The notes under the pieces: generated by a model
What the model was told of the DNA's origin: nothing
The model's database searches: none
Seen by the model: only the letters and a program-made list of their open reading frames with translations
Assembly (NCBI GenBank): GCA_002747015.1
Contig: NVXI01000003.1
Span: 83,681 to 117,711 of the forward strand
Source of the DNA: Zetaproteobacteria bacterium
Lineage (GTDB): Bacteria > Pseudomonadota > Alphaproteobacteria > Micavibrionales > Micavibrionaceae
Length of the DNA: 34,031 bases
Direction of reading: 5' to 3'
Translations under genes and position numbers: made by a program
Part shown: in pieces, positions 8,156 through 17,472 of the stretch
Position numbering within the stretch: position 1 is the stretch's first letter
Layout: each line of letters starts with the position of its first letter

Positions 8156-9676
8156 TCACTGTGAAGCTTTATATTTTTGATTTGAACTCAATGATTTAAG
8201 TAAACGGTATTCACTATACGTCCAGCGCCTCCAATCGTCCATATCCGAGGCTAAATCGTATTTCATTTGCCACATAAAATTACATACAGTTCCTTCTTTG
8301 CCGATAGGGCAAAAATTAATTTCACGATTCTTACCAAATTCTAATAAAGCAGGGATAGCGGACGCTCCCACGCGTTTCAAATAACGCACGTCAAGGTTAA
8401 CACCCTTACCTGACACCTCGCGCGAATGAGTTACGTTGTAATGTGCTATTACACCGCCTATATTCACAAAACTTGTAACATACAACACAACAAACAATGT
8501 AATTACATTTGCGTTAATCAGCCACGTATTAGACTTACCAAAAAATCCGCGTATTACGATCCAGATAAGTCCAAATGCCACCAACCCCATCCAAATAAAG
8601 GCCGCAATACGCCAATATGTTAGTGCATAAATTTCTATATATAAAAAGGTACGGTAGATAGAGGAAAATACGAGCAATACATTCTGAGTAATCCAAAGAT
8701 ACGTTAGTCGAATAATTGATTTTGATCCTGAAACGTCTTCTTTTGAGCTTTGTGTAATAAGCACAAACAGACCAGCTAACACAGCGGTTATAATTAAGGG
8801 GTACGCACCATTATGAGCATATTTTGCATATGAAATACCTTTTGGTAAAGCACTGCCTGCCCATAAGTAATTCATGTCCATTGCCGTTTGAAATGCGAAC
8901 ATTAGATTAAAGATTATAAGAGAGCGAAATACTGCTTCTTTTGAGAATGCCCACTCTGTAAATCCCATATTTTGTTCTTTTTTATAATATACGGGTACTT
9001 TAGCGCGCTTTACACGTGACTTAATTCTTGGCCTAATGATGGCGAATGTTATTGATGACATGAAAATCCAGAATGCAATGCGCCAATATGACAGGCCTGA
9101 GAAGAGCCACAAGAAATCACCCCCATCAAACCAGTCCATCATAATTGGGTTGGCATTTGAAAATAGATAGAGGAAAGTTAGGGAGAGAATCACAGGTAAA
9201 AACCAGCCACGAATGGCAGTTAAGAATATACTGGATTTAGTATATTGGCTTGAAAAACGTTGATAACCTATTCGAACTCTATTTAATGGTCGCATGAAGC
9301 GTACACAAAATGAAAGGCATAGCTTTGCCCATATGCATGCATCACTTTTCCAATCATCCCGTTTCATAAGTGATAGGGTAATTAACCCTAACACCATAAG
9401 TGAAAATGATAATAAGCTCTGTTTCTCTATTTGAAGTACACATTGCCCTAGTGTAAGAGCTATTAATATCCCCCCCATACGAGATTTTAAAAACATCATA
9501 TTGTGAAGAGAAAATATGGTGACTAGTAAGACTCCAAATACTCCAACAGTCCAACCTATTGTATGATTATAAAACAAAAAATCCGCCAATATAACTAAGG
9601 CAAACATTGAAAACACCTTTGCCTTAATTGATGTCCCCCTTAAAGATAGAATGTGGCTTAAATATTTATGTTTCAT
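8156..9676 (-). CDS. DUF4173-type polytopic membrane protein
   Basis: This 506-residue protein has roughly ten or more hydrophobic segments, including FALVILADFLFY, VFGVLLVTIFSL and YVTSFVNIGGVIAHYNV. It ends in a soluble tail containing GKGVNLDVRYLKRVGASAIPAL and two short Cys-containing stretches. The layout resembles the DUF4153/DUF4173 family of uncharacterised bacterial membrane proteins, which often neighbour two-component systems. The ATG at 9676 is preferred to one at 9769 because AAAGGA lies at a good distance and because the upstream part encodes a separate small protein in another frame. It overlaps that small ORF by 11 bases and is followed by the regulator after 25 bases. It may be the target or co-sensor of the regulator-kinase pair. 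Confidence 0.85.
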   Translation of the reverse strand: MKHKYLSHILSLRGTSIKAKVFSMFALVILADFLFYNHTIGWTVGVFGVLLVTIFSLHNMMFLKSRMGGILIALTLGQCVLQIEKQSLLSFSLMVLGLITLSLMKRDDWKSDACIWAKLCLSFCVRFMRPLNRVRIGYQRFSSQYTKSSIFLTAIRGWFLPVILSLTFLYLFSNANPIMMDWFDGGDFLWLFSGLSYWRIAFWIFMSSITFAIIRPRIKSRVKRAKVPVYYKKEQNMGFTEWAFSKEAVFRSLIIFNLMFAFQTAMDMNYLWAGSALPKGISYAKYAHNGAYPLIITAVLAGLFVLITQSSKEDVSGSKSIIRLTYLWITQNVLLVFSSIYRTFLYIEIYALTYWRIAAFIWMGLVAFGLIWIVIRGFFGKSNTWLINANVITLFVVLYVTSFVNIGGVIAHYNVTHSREVSGKGVNLDVRYLKRVGASAIPALLEFGKNREINFCPIGKEGTVCNFMWQMKYDLASDMDDWRRWTYSEYRLLKSLSSNQKYKASQ

Positions 9677-9842
9677 TTTCGATCCTTTTGCGTAAAGAAA
9701 ATTTCTTCTGATGTGAGTTATCATCCACCAGCCACCATGCATCTCGCCGCACACTTCTTGGCACAACAAAAAGAGCCTTTTCCAAAACTGGAGGTAGTGG
9801 CTTTTGGGGACGAAAATTGATTATGTTGTTTATTTTTCTCAT
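9666..9842 (-). CDS. 58-residue small protein leading the DUF4173/two-component operon
   Basis: The open frame starts at ATG 9842 with AAAGGA six bases upstream. It encodes 58 residues beginning MRKINNIINFRPQKPLPPVL and ending in a basic helix (KKFSLRKRIENET). The stop TAA lies inside the first codons of the DUF4173 gene (ATGAAACATAA), an 11-base overlap typical of translational coupling. The centre holds FVVPRSVRRDAWWLVDD. There is no signal peptide or clear membrane segment, and I recognise no family. The strong ribosome-binding site, coupling and operon position argue that it is real. It may be a regulatory partner of the membrane protein. The function is unknown. Confidence 0.6.
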   Translation of the reverse strand: MRKINNIINFRPQKPLPPVLEKALFVVPRSVRRDAWWLVDDNSHQKKFSLRKRIENET

Positions 9843-9904
9843 GCTTCCTTTATGAACTTAGGAAGTGCAGATCTTATGACGGTGATCTGTAATATTTGAA
9901 GATT

Positions 9905-9924
9905 TTATGTGCAGATTATGTGCA
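9905..9924 (-). promoter_or_regulatory. Phased direct repeat, candidate OmpR-family operator
   Basis: TTATGTGCA occurs at 9905-9913 and again at 9916-9924, an exact 9-bp direct repeat with an 11-bp period. On the operon (minus) strand these read TGCACATAA, and ten bases after the second copy comes TATTAC as a possible -10. This matches the geometry of PhoB/OmpR-activated promoters, where tandem half-sites replace a good -35. It lies about 63-82 bases upstream of the small-ORF start. The regulator encoded in the operon is the natural candidate. Binding is inferred. Confidence 0.45.
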
Positions 9925-9939
9925 ATTGTTGGGTAGGCT

Positions 9940-10044
9940 TACCGCCATATTAAGCGGATTACCAGTCCTATTGGATATTTCAGAATAATGCATACCGCTG
10001 CAAGAACCATCGCTTATGAATATAATTTTTCCAATGGGCATTAG
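9940..10044 (+). mobile_element. C-terminal relic of an IS6-family transposase
   Basis: The plus-strand frame 9940-10044 reads YRHIKRITSPIGYFRIMHTA and continues ARTIAYEYNFSNGH before a TAG. This is the typical C-terminus of IS6-family transposases (DHR.IKRI..PM.GF....A..TIAG.E). Nothing upstream of 9940 continues the frame, so only the last 34 codons remain. A degenerate right end may follow near 10070 (ACTTTACCAAAC). The rest of this gene-free stretch, 10045-10265, shows no other gene. The 9843-9939 part holds the operon promoter described separately. Confidence 0.75.
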
Positions 10045-10265
10045 AAAAAAGAACCAATTAAACTTTACCAAACACATCAACCGAAATCTTACCCATGCAC
10101 AGAAATTTTAAATGGTGGCTAGGCGGTAAAATGAAATCATGAAAGAAATCCTGCTGCTGAAGAACAGGAAAATAAGGCTCAAACTCTAAAATTTCTTTAA
10201 GCAATTAATTTTTGTGATACGACACACTCATCTGTCCAAATATGAGATTCCCTAATGATACGAAC

Positions 10266-12500
10266 TTAAGTTGCACGTATTTCTTTAATGAACGCTTTGA
10301 CAGATTCTTGCAGATTTATTGTTTGTTCATTTAATTTATTAGAGGCATCTGATAACTGCTTCGTTGAAGAAGCACTTTCGGTTGTTGCTTTTTGAATATC
10401 TTGAATATTCTGTGATACACTGTCCGTTCCTTTCGCAGCTTCTTGGATACTACGCGAAATTTCCGTTGTCGTTGCATTTTGTTCTTCAATAGCCGCTGCT
10501 ACACTTGTTGTTTTTTCATCCATTGATGTTATCTGATGTTGAATATCATTTACAGTTACAATGGTCGCTTGCGCACTATCCTTGACATGATTAACTTTAT
10601 TCGAAATTTCTTCTGTCATATTATGCGTTTGGTTCGCAAGAGCCTTAACTTCATTGGCAACGACAGCAAACCCTTTACCGGCATCACCTGCTCTGGCCGC
10701 TTCAATAGTAGCATTAAGAGCAAGTAAGTTCGTTTGCTCTGCAACATCATTGATTGATTGAACAACTGCACTAATATCTTCTACTGCATTCCGTAACTCA
10801 TCTAGTTTTTCTTGTGATTCCCTAGCAGAATCCGAACATTTTTGCGCTGTGGCAACGGTATCTGTAACATTGAAAGAAATTTCTTTGATTGAGGCACTCA
10901 TTTCTTCTGTAGCAGCAGCGACGGTTTGAACATTGTCAGTTGCCTTGTTCGCCGCAGCAGAAACCAGATCACTTCGTTCTGATGTACTCTGAATGATATC
11001 AGATAAGCGTTCTGTCATTACTTGCATTTCTTGAGCGGCGTTAGCAACCTCCTCAACAATTTCCCCAACCTGTGTTTCAAATTGGTCAGCCATCATTAAC
11101 ATCGCATCTTTGCGGTTTTGCTCTTGCTCCAATTTAGCAGCTTTTTGCGCTTCTTCTAGTTTCCTGTTTTCAAGAATATTGTCTTTAAATGTTACCAGAG
11201 CCTCAGCAATTTTTGTAAGTTCGTCATTCCCTGTTTGTTCAATTTTTGTGTCTAGATCACCATCCGCAATCCTAGTCGTTGCCTCATAAATCGCCAAGAC
11301 ACGCTTAACAATTGCAGGGCGCACATAAAACACACTGATGGACATCCCCATGACAAGTAGAAGCACTGATGCGCCAATAATAATGCCTTGAATATTATTT
11401 GACAGTTCGATAGCGTTTGCACCACTTAACTGGGCATTTTCTTTAATCACAGAGGTTTTTTCTGCTACATTTTCCTGCATGCTTTTTAAGATTAAAACCA
11501 ATTCATTAGACATGGTTTCTGCAGATAATGTGTTTATCAGGTAACTTTCTCTAAGAGAAAATACACCATCTTTTCCTGATCCTACAGCCAGGAATTTTTT
11601 AGTATTAGATCGAACATCATCGGAATCTATCATCTTTAGAGCATTTGCTATCTTGCTTGAAGCAGTCGTGTAGACTTCTCTTAAAGGCACAAGGCTTTCC
11701 TTACTCATCAGTTGCTCTGCTGTATTGTAATATCCGGACAGTAAATTAATCTCTGAGATATATTTAAGCGTATTCGCCAAAATTGCTACATTGGCGTCCA
11801 GTTCCTTCCCCGAAGCTTGCATATCAACTGTTGGCGTGTCCTTAACACTGACGCCTCTTCCTTTACTATCGTCTATCATAACGATGTTTTTAATTTTATT
11901 GGCATCATCAAGTGTAATAATTTTTCCTAAATCTGTTATGTCTCCAATAGATATCATAAGGTTAAATTCAGCATCATCATAAAAAGGTGATGCCTCTTTC
12001 ACTAACTTATCGTGCAGCTTTTTCGCTGCGCTCATTTTTGTCTCTATTCTTTCCAATAAATCTAATCGTTTTTTAGTATTACTGGCAAGTTTGGGAACGA
12101 ACTCTGAAATGGACGCAATTTCTTCAAAAAGAACAGCGCTCTCTTCATTTGATAAATTTAAATTATTAATCGATTCTTCCAAATTGATCAAAACGTCAGA
12201 GAGTATTGCGACTACTTCATTAACCCCTTGCTTTGTTTCGGAGCGTACTAATAATCTGGCGTTAGAAACCAGCACCGCACTTTGTTTATTTAGGGTGCTG
12301 CTATTTATAATCTGGGGGAGATTTTCTTGTGCGAGGGTTTGTGTTGATACCGTAATTTGAGAGACTAATACATATATTGATGTCGCCATAATAAGAGCGA
12401 TAGCAACAAGTACAGTGACCACGACATATATTTTTTGGCCGATACCTAATTGAATTATATTTCGTCCACGTTTTTTGTCATTTAAAGCATCTTGCCCCAT
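10266..12500 (-). CDS. Methyl-accepting chemotaxis protein with large periplasmic domain
   Basis: This is a 744-residue chemoreceptor. A cytoplasmic N-terminus precedes TM1 (about 24-47). A helical periplasmic sensor of about 325 residues follows, then TM2 ([21 protein letters not shown]), HAMP ([19 protein letters not shown]) and the MA signalling domain. The conserved CheA/CheW-contact hairpin is present ([21 protein letters not shown], then [15 protein letters not shown]). There is no C-terminal CheR-tethering pentapeptide. The ATG at 12500 has GGAGA seven bases upstream. It lies 126 bases after a LivJ-type binding protein gene in the same direction, with a hairpin between. This suggests the receptor may be addressed by the ligand-loaded binding protein. 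Confidence 0.94.
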   Translation of the reverse strand: MGQDALNDKKRGRNIIQLGIGQKIYVVVTVLVAIALIMATSIYVLVSQITVSTQTLAQENLPQIINSSTLNKQSAVLVSNARLLVRSETKQGVNEVVAILSDVLINLEESINNLNLSNEESAVLFEEIASISEFVPKLASNTKKRLDLLERIETKMSAAKKLHDKLVKEASPFYDDAEFNLMISIGDITDLGKIITLDDANKIKNIVMIDDSKGRGVSVKDTPTVDMQASGKELDANVAILANTLKYISEINLLSGYYNTAEQLMSKESLVPLREVYTTASSKIANALKMIDSDDVRSNTKKFLAVGSGKDGVFSLRESYLINTLSAETMSNELVLILKSMQENVAEKTSVIKENAQLSGANAIELSNNIQGIIIGASVLLLVMGMSISVFYVRPAIVKRVLAIYEATTRIADGDLDTKIEQTGNDELTKIAEALVTFKDNILENRKLEEAQKAAKLEQEQNRKDAMLMMADQFETQVGEIVEEVANAAQEMQVMTERLSDIIQSTSERSDLVSAAANKATDNVQTVAAATEEMSASIKEISFNVTDTVATAQKCSDSARESQEKLDELRNAVEDISAVVQSINDVAEQTNLLALNATIEAARAGDAGKGFAVVANEVKALANQTHNMTEEISNKVNHVKDSAQATIVTVNDIQHQITSMDEKTTSVAAAIEEQNATTTEISRSIQEAAKGTDSVSQNIQDIQKATTESASSTKQLSDASNKLNEQTINLQESVKAFIKEIRAT

Positions 12501-12581
12501 AGGATTCTCCTTAAAACACAGTATTCTTACTGTATAAAATCAAAAATTGAAAAATACTTTACTCAGAATTTATTATCAGGA

Positions 12582-12611
12582 ATGAAAAGGGAAACAGTGC
12601 TCCCTTTTCAT
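12582..12611 (-). terminator. Hairpin between binding-protein and chemoreceptor genes
   Basis: A perfect 11-bp stem (ATGAAAAGGGA at 12582-12592 with TCCCTTTTCAT at 12601-12611) has an 8-base loop. On the minus strand it lies 15 bases after the binding-protein stop. There is no long T-tract after it, so it is more likely a leaky terminator or mRNA-stabilising structure that lowers receptor expression relative to the binding protein. Confidence 0.5.
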
Positions 12612-12626
12612 ATAAGTCTACATTAT

Positions 12627-13781
12627 TTACTTAAGTGTGTCTAATGCCTTGAAAGTACCGTCAGCTTTGATAGATGTTAAGAAAACATCGTCCATGCCTT
12701 GGTTATCGTTCGCACCATATGTAAGTGTCACACCACCAAGATCAAATGCACCAACCGTTGCAAATGCATCAAGGAAGCTTTCTCTTGTCAGCTCGCCTTC
12801 AACTTTAGCCAATGCCATAGCAGCTAGTTTTCCAACCATGTAACCTTCTAAAGATACAAAACCCGGCTCAGAAGACGCATCAAAAGCTTTCAATGCTTTT
12901 TGATAATCTGCAACGAGGCCTAATGATGTATCAAATGGGAATGGAACAACTTGTGTAATGATCGCACCTTCTCCCTCTGCGCCTAAATCTTTTGCCAAAG
13001 CTTTACTTCCTGTAAAGGAAATACTTAGGATTGGAACATCTAGACCAACCTTATGTGCTGTTCGGATAAATTCAGCGATAGGCTTGTATGCACCAACTGT
13101 AACAATGGCATCAGGCTTTGATTTTTTTATGCTAACAACAGCACCCTTAACAGCAGTTGTATTACGTGTATAGGTACCTTCACCAGCCATTTCCATGTTA
13201 CGTTTTTTAAGTGCGGCTTTAAAACCTGATAGTCCGGCACGACCAAACGAGTCATCTTGATAAAGAATAGCAATTCTCTTAGCACCAAGATCCTCGGTTA
13301 GATGCTTAACCCAAGTTTCTGCTTCTTGTGCATATGTTCCACGCACATTAACAACGTAACGTTTATATGGCGATCTTAAAAATCCAGCACCAGTAAAAGG
13401 ACCAATCAAAGGCACTTTTGCTTCTGAAGTGATAGGCTGAATTGCCTTCGTTGTTGGAGTACCAACAGCGCCAATCAATGCAAAAACCTTATCGTCATTA
13501 ATTAATGATTTTGTGTTTTCAATTGCTTTCGCTGGCTCATACCCGTCATTCAAATGTTTAATAACAAGTTTATGCCCATTAACACCACCTGCATCATTCA
13601 CTTCTTTAAATGCCGCGAGTAGACCTTCTTTCATTCCAAGCCCCAATGCGGAAGCTGGACCTTCAAAGGCCGCTGTTTGGCCAAATGTTATTTCTGATGC
13701 GGTGACACCATTTTCTGCAAAAGCACTACCAGATGCAGATATAGCGATGATAGACATCGCTGTGAGTACATATTTATTCAT
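12627..13781 (-). CDS. LivJ-type periplasmic solute-binding protein
   Basis: This 384-residue protein has a signal peptide (MNKYVLTAMSIIAISASGSAFA, cleavage after residue 22) and the type I periplasmic-binding fold of branched-chain amino-acid/amide (HAAT) receptors. Visible motifs are ITFGQTAAFEGPASALGLGM at the start of lobe 1, AIGYDDSFGRAG-like ILYQDDSFGRAG, and DAIVTVGAYKPIAEFI. The ATG at 13781 has AAAGGAA upstream. No livHMGF permease genes adjoin it. Instead a chemoreceptor follows in the same orientation, so it may work mainly in chemotaxis. The upstream gap (13782-14246) holds the IS5 relic. Confidence 0.92.
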   Translation of the reverse strand: MNKYVLTAMSIIAISASGSAFAENGVTASEITFGQTAAFEGPASALGLGMKEGLLAAFKEVNDAGGVNGHKLVIKHLNDGYEPAKAIENTKSLINDDKVFALIGAVGTPTTKAIQPITSEAKVPLIGPFTGAGFLRSPYKRYVVNVRGTYAQEAETWVKHLTEDLGAKRIAILYQDDSFGRAGLSGFKAALKKRNMEMAGEGTYTRNTTAVKGAVVSIKKSKPDAIVTVGAYKPIAEFIRTAHKVGLDVPILSISFTGSKALAKDLGAEGEGAIITQVVPFPFDTSLGLVADYQKALKAFDASSEPGFVSLEGYMVGKLAAMALAKVEGELTRESFLDAFATVGAFDLGGVTLTYGANDNQGMDDVFLTSIKADGTFKALDTLK

Positions 13782-13915
13782 GAAATGTTCCTTTGTAAAT
13801 ATATTTATAGTATTATATACGCAGTGTTTGATTAAAGGCAGAAAACTCTTAATGTATAATTAAAAAATAGCCCCCTCCGAAATATATTAACAAACCCGCA
13901 TTATAAAGCAATATG

Positions 13916-14150
13916 GGTTCTGTCACAAAGTTTAGCTTAGCTTGAAAAGGCCATCAACATGCCAGATTCTAGGCTCAGGACTCATTAAATCCACCATATA
14001 ACGAATGACACGATACAAATGGCAGAGAAAAAAGTATGGGCACAGCGGTCATAGAGAGTTGCGATGCAACGCCATGAAATACGGACCCCATGACAAAATG
14101 ACAAGACCACAACTTTCAGACGTTTCCACATGCGTGCGCATGTAAATTCG
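13916..14150 (-). mobile_element. Relic of an IS5-family (IS427-group) element
   Basis: A terminal-repeat-like GGTTCTGTCACAAAGTTTA is at 13916-13934. On the minus strand, a frame ending at TAA 13985-13987 reads WRCIATLYDRCAHTFFSAIC then IVSFVIWWI. This is the characteristic C-terminus of IS427-group transposases (RRIATRYDRCAHTF.SAICIA..I.F). Upstream the frame continues more weakly (RMWKRLKVVVLS) where RMFGRLKDW is expected, so it is altered. Only about 50 codons survive. It fills most of the 465-base gene-free stretch between the binding-protein gene and the DUF3365 gene. The last 100 bases before 14247 presumably hold the promoter of the latter. Confidence 0.75.
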
Positions 14151-14246
14151 ATAAATTATTTACATGTCACGACTAAAGAGTGTTAGTATCAAAGGCTATT
14201 ATTTCAATAGAAACACGTTCTTTAACCTAGGAAGGAGACTCCAATC

Positions 14247-15017
14247 ATGGATAGAAATCTCTTATGGCCGCTGAAAATATTCCACCAAATACAAGCATAC
14301 ACCCTTTTTGCACTTGTTATAGGGGCATTTTCTGCGCCAGCTGCATTTGCGAGCACAAACGAGGAAATAGCCAAGGATATGGCCACCCTATTCCGATCCG
14401 CCCGCGGGGTGATCGCAAAAAATCAAAAGCATATTAATGACCCAGAGGTCGGCGATAAAGGACTAAGTGCCGATGTTGTGGTTACAAAAGCACTAGAAAA
14501 CTACAAAAATGCAACAGGTCATGACCTAGAGATTGTTGCAGGCACACAGTCTGGCACATTTTTACAAGCAGAGCTTGATGCAATTCGTAGTGTCATGGAT
14601 GAGAACCAAGACCTCATTAATGAAAAAGGGAAAGGTTTTAAAGGTTTCCTACCTGCTATATTTGCAGCTCACGTTGCCTCGAAAACTTCAGAAACTCTTG
14701 CTGGTAAGGCAGAAATAAAACTGACCGCACCCAAGGAATTTGTTCGTAATAGGAAAAACCGTCCAGATAAATGGGAGCATAATATCATCGAGACTATGTT
14801 CAAATCACCAGATCACCCTAAAGACAAAACATTCTCAGAAAACACGGAGAAAAAAGGCAAGAAAGCCTTTCGCTTTATCCTTCCAGAATATTACAAGGAA
14901 GGCTGCTTAGGATGTCACGGAGAGCCAAAAGGCGAACTTGATATCACTGGTGGGAAAAAAGAAGGTGGCAAACTTGGTCAACTTGGTGGTGCCATCAGCG
15001 TCACAATTTACGAATAA
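14247..15017 (+). CDS. Secreted c-type haem protein, DUF3365 (Tll0287-like) family
   Basis: This is a 256-residue periplasmic protein. The N-terminal signal segment (about 16-35) has likely cleavage after AFA at about 35. A helical region with DMATLFRSARGVIAKNQKHI is followed by a PAS-like core (FKGFLPAIFAAHVASK, then GKAEIKLTAPKEFVRN and NRPDKWEHNIIETM). A covalent haem motif CLGCH (Cys220, Cys223, His224) lies in YYKEGCLGCHGEP, then LGGAISVTIYE. These are the hallmarks of DUF3365/Tll0287-like haem sensors. AGGAAGGAG lies upstream of the ATG. It is followed by a chemoreceptor, and a cytochrome c synthetase is encoded opposite. It likely senses redox state or a small gas; this is inference from family and context. 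Confidence 0.9.
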   Translation: MDRNLLWPLKIFHQIQAYTLFALVIGAFSAPAAFASTNEEIAKDMATLFRSARGVIAKNQKHINDPEVGDKGLSADVVVTKALENYKNATGHDLEIVAGTQSGTFLQAELDAIRSVMDENQDLINEKGKGFKGFLPAIFAAHVASKTSETLAGKAEIKLTAPKEFVRNRKNRPDKWEHNIIETMFKSPDHPKDKTFSENTEKKGKKAFRFILPEYYKEGCLGCHGEPKGELDITGGKKEGGKLGQLGGAISVTIYE

Positions 15018-15040
15018 TCTTTTGTGAATAATTAATTAAG

Positions 15041-15071
15041 AGCTCACCTGTATAATGATAACAGGTGGGCT
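15041..15071 (+). terminator. Intercistronic hairpin after the haem protein gene
   Basis: AGCTCACCTGT (15041-15051) pairs with ACAGGTGGGCT (15061-15071) over 11 bp with one G-T pair and a 9-base loop. Only a short T-run follows, so it is probably a partial terminator or mRNA 3'-end stabiliser between the haem protein and the chemoreceptor, similar in position to the hairpin at 12582. Confidence 0.5.
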
Positions 15072-15110
15072 TCTTAAACTGATAAATAGAACCTTTTTCA
15101 GGAGACTGTT

Positions 15111-16904
15111 ATGAGCTATAGAATAAGCAATATACTTTATGGAATCACAATTAAAGCAAAGCTAGCTCTGCTATCAGCGGTGCTTTTACTCATCTTGGTC
15201 ATAACGAACAGCACTACAGGCCTTTCCCTGCAAAATTTAAACCATAATGTCGAAACGCTGAAAGAGAACTCCTCCAACGTAACCAAGCAGGCCAATAGTA
15301 TTAATGCGGTACTATATCAACAACAAGAAAAATTAGATCAGTTAAACATTATTAACGCGGCTTTGAATGACTTTCACAACATGCAATTTTGGCTGACGGA
15401 TCTGGCGGTGAGCTGGCTAAACGAATCAGAGGGAAATGCAGAAAAATACAAAGAAGTTTTTTTACAAAAACTAGACATTATTGCATCGTCCTCCCCTAAA
15501 GAAGCTCAACAAATCCGTGCATACACCGAACAAATATTCGAGCTTTATATTGAAGCCGTTGATTCATATGTTGACGAAAATAGAGTAAGGGGCAATTCAT
15601 TATTAGCAAAGGCAAAGGCAAAATCAACTTTAGTGGATGACCTTCTAATGCCTCTAAAGAACCATCAGGAACAAGCAGTCATTGATGCCAAAGAATCCGC
15701 CTCTACTAGCGCTAGCTCAACACTAGAGCAAGCGAAAAGCATGGAAACGCTGGCCGAGACAACTGTATCCAATGGGAAATACAGTATTTTCATGGCCACA
15801 ATTGGTACCATTATAGCAGTTATATTTTCTATTGCCTTAACAGCGATCATTATCCAATCAGTGATATCCCCCATTCGTAATTTGGTCGGTGTTGTGCAGA
15901 AACTCGCCGAGGGTGATTTGACCGCAGAAATCCCTCCAGAAAGTAAAACAGAAATCGGTGATCTCGTGCGCGCGACATCAGTTTTAAAAGATAACTCCAT
16001 TGCCGCAGAGAAACTACGCGAAGAGCAAGCACTACAAGATCAAAAACTATTAGAGCGTGCAGATAAGGTAGATTCATTGGTGAATAATTTTGATGCTAAA
16101 ACTTCTGAATTACTCGATACATTAACCGCCGCCGCAACTGAGATGGAGGCGACCTCAGCAACAATGCAAGGGCTCGCAGATCAAACGAGTGAGCGATCTA
16201 CCTCGGTTGCTAGCGCAGCAGAAGAAGCCGGTGTTAACGTAGAACATGTTGCCTCAGCGGCAGAAGAACTTGCCACCTCGATCCAGCATATCATGGGTAG
16301 CATTGACTCATCTGTACAAAATACACAGGCAGCAACCGAGTCCGTTAGACATACTGAAACAGCGATCACCGAACTATCGCAAGCAGCAGAAGAGATCAGC
16401 CAAATAATTGGGCTCATTACTGATATAGCAGAGCAAACAAACTTACTTGCCCTTAATGCAACGATTGAATCTGCAAGGGCTGGCGATGCTGGTAAAGGCT
16501 TTGCCGTTGTTGCGAATGAAGTTAAAGCCCTTGCCAGTGAAACACAAAAAGCTACTATAGAGATTTCAGCGACAATTTCTAAAATCCAAGCAAGTACGAA
16601 GAATGCAGTCTCTGCCATCGGAGAGGTTAGCCAGACAATTGCTCAGGTTAATGTCATATCAAATGAGCTAAGCGACTCCATGAACCAGCAAGCTGAAGCA
16701 ACACAGGAAATTGCCAAAAATGTTCAGGAAGCATCAACAGGGACACAGGATGTCACAGAAAACATTACATTGGTGAGTGCAGCGGCTGCCGAATCTGGAC
16801 ATTCTGCATCGGAGGTATTAGACGTCGCAAAAGAATTGGCCAAAAGATCAGATGAGATGAAAAAAGAAATAGAGCATTTCATTGATGGTATAAAAGCAGC
16901 TTAG
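15111..16904 (+). CDS. Methyl-accepting chemotaxis protein downstream of haem sensor
   Basis: This is a 597-residue chemoreceptor. TM1 is at about 17-33, and a periplasmic helical domain of about 190 residues spans 34-224. TM2 is at about 225-249, HAMP at about 250-300 ([20 protein letters not shown]), then the MA domain with [21 protein letters not shown] and [15 protein letters not shown]. It has no haem-binding CxxCH itself and no CheR pentapeptide. AGGAGA lies before the ATG. It is the second gene after the DUF3365 haem protein, 93 bases downstream, and ends three bases from the convergent thioredoxin gene. By context it is the transducer for the haem protein's signal. The four-helix-like periplasmic domain could dock a partner. 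Confidence 0.94.
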   Translation: MSYRISNILYGITIKAKLALLSAVLLLILVITNSTTGLSLQNLNHNVETLKENSSNVTKQANSINAVLYQQQEKLDQLNIINAALNDFHNMQFWLTDLAVSWLNESEGNAEKYKEVFLQKLDIIASSSPKEAQQIRAYTEQIFELYIEAVDSYVDENRVRGNSLLAKAKAKSTLVDDLLMPLKNHQEQAVIDAKESASTSASSTLEQAKSMETLAETTVSNGKYSIFMATIGTIIAVIFSIALTAIIIQSVISPIRNLVGVVQKLAEGDLTAEIPPESKTEIGDLVRATSVLKDNSIAAEKLREEQALQDQKLLERADKVDSLVNNFDAKTSELLDTLTAAATEMEATSATMQGLADQTSERSTSVASAAEEAGVNVEHVASAAEELATSIQHIMGSIDSSVQNTQAATESVRHTETAITELSQAAEEISQIIGLITDIAEQTNLLALNATIESARAGDAGKGFAVVANEVKALASETQKATIEISATISKIQASTKNAVSAIGEVSQTIAQVNVISNELSDSMNQQAEATQEIAKNVQEASTGTQDVTENITLVSAAAAESGHSASEVLDVAKELAKRSDEMKKEIEHFIDGIKAA

Positions 16905-16907
16905 CAG

Positions 16908-17471
16908 CTAACCATCATTTAACCCATTTATATACTCATATATTTCAGTGCTCTCCCAGAACTGTGGATTACCGACAACTTTTCGGCGCATCATCATCTT
17001 TTTATCGATGATAATGGTTTCCGGCACACGTACCGTATGGAACTGACCAGCAGATATTTTCTTATCTTCGTCCCATACGATTTTCACGAAATCGGAAGAA
17101 TTTTTCTCACTAACCTTTCCTAGGAATTTATAAACATCGCTAATATTATCATCTATGGAGATCGCCAAAAAAATAACATTCCCATCAAATTTTTCAGCAA
17201 GCCTGCGCATAGCAGGAAATTCCACTATGCATGGAGCACACCAAGACGCCCAAAAATTCAAAAGAACAATTTTGCCTTTCAGGCTCTCCCTATCCACGAC
17301 CTCTCCATGTATGGTGGTTAGGGAAAATCTTGGCGCAATCTTACCCTTAAAAGACGTCTCCTCCCCTGAAGCAGGCTCAACATATTGGCTTGGCACAGAC
17401 ACCACATCATAAATAATTGCTGCTAATATTATAAGCGTAATAAGAGAGGAGACTATAATTCTATACTTCAT
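16908..17471 (-). CDS. TlpA/ResA-like membrane-anchored thioredoxin
   Basis: A 187-residue protein with an N-terminal membrane anchor (about 5-22) and a periplasmic thioredoxin fold. The active site is WCAPC (Cys78, Cys81) in NFWASWCAPCIVEFP. A cis-Pro region (VRVPETIIID) is also present. ResA/CcmG-type proteins reduce the apocytochrome CXXCH cysteines before haem attachment. It follows ccsBA with a single base between stop and start (TAGTATG), and its AGGAGG ribosome-binding site lies inside the end of ccsBA, so the two are coupled. Together they make the reductant and synthase of cytochrome c maturation System II. A CcdA-type electron donor is not in the window. Confidence 0.92.
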   Translation of the reverse strand: MKYRIIVSSLITLIILAAIIYDVVSVPSQYVEPASGEETSFKGKIAPRFSLTTIHGEVVDRESLKGKIVLLNFWASWCAPCIVEFPAMRRLAEKFDGNVIFLAISIDDNISDVYKFLGKVSEKNSSDFVKIVWDEDKKISAGQFHTVRVPETIIIDKKMMMRRKVVGNPQFWESTEIYEYINGLNDG

Positions 17472-17472
17472 A

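Noticed and set aside
16181..16618. 145-codon minus-strand frame inside the second chemoreceptor
   Set aside because: It is a shadow of the repetitive Ala/Ser/Glu-rich MA domain, with no family motif.
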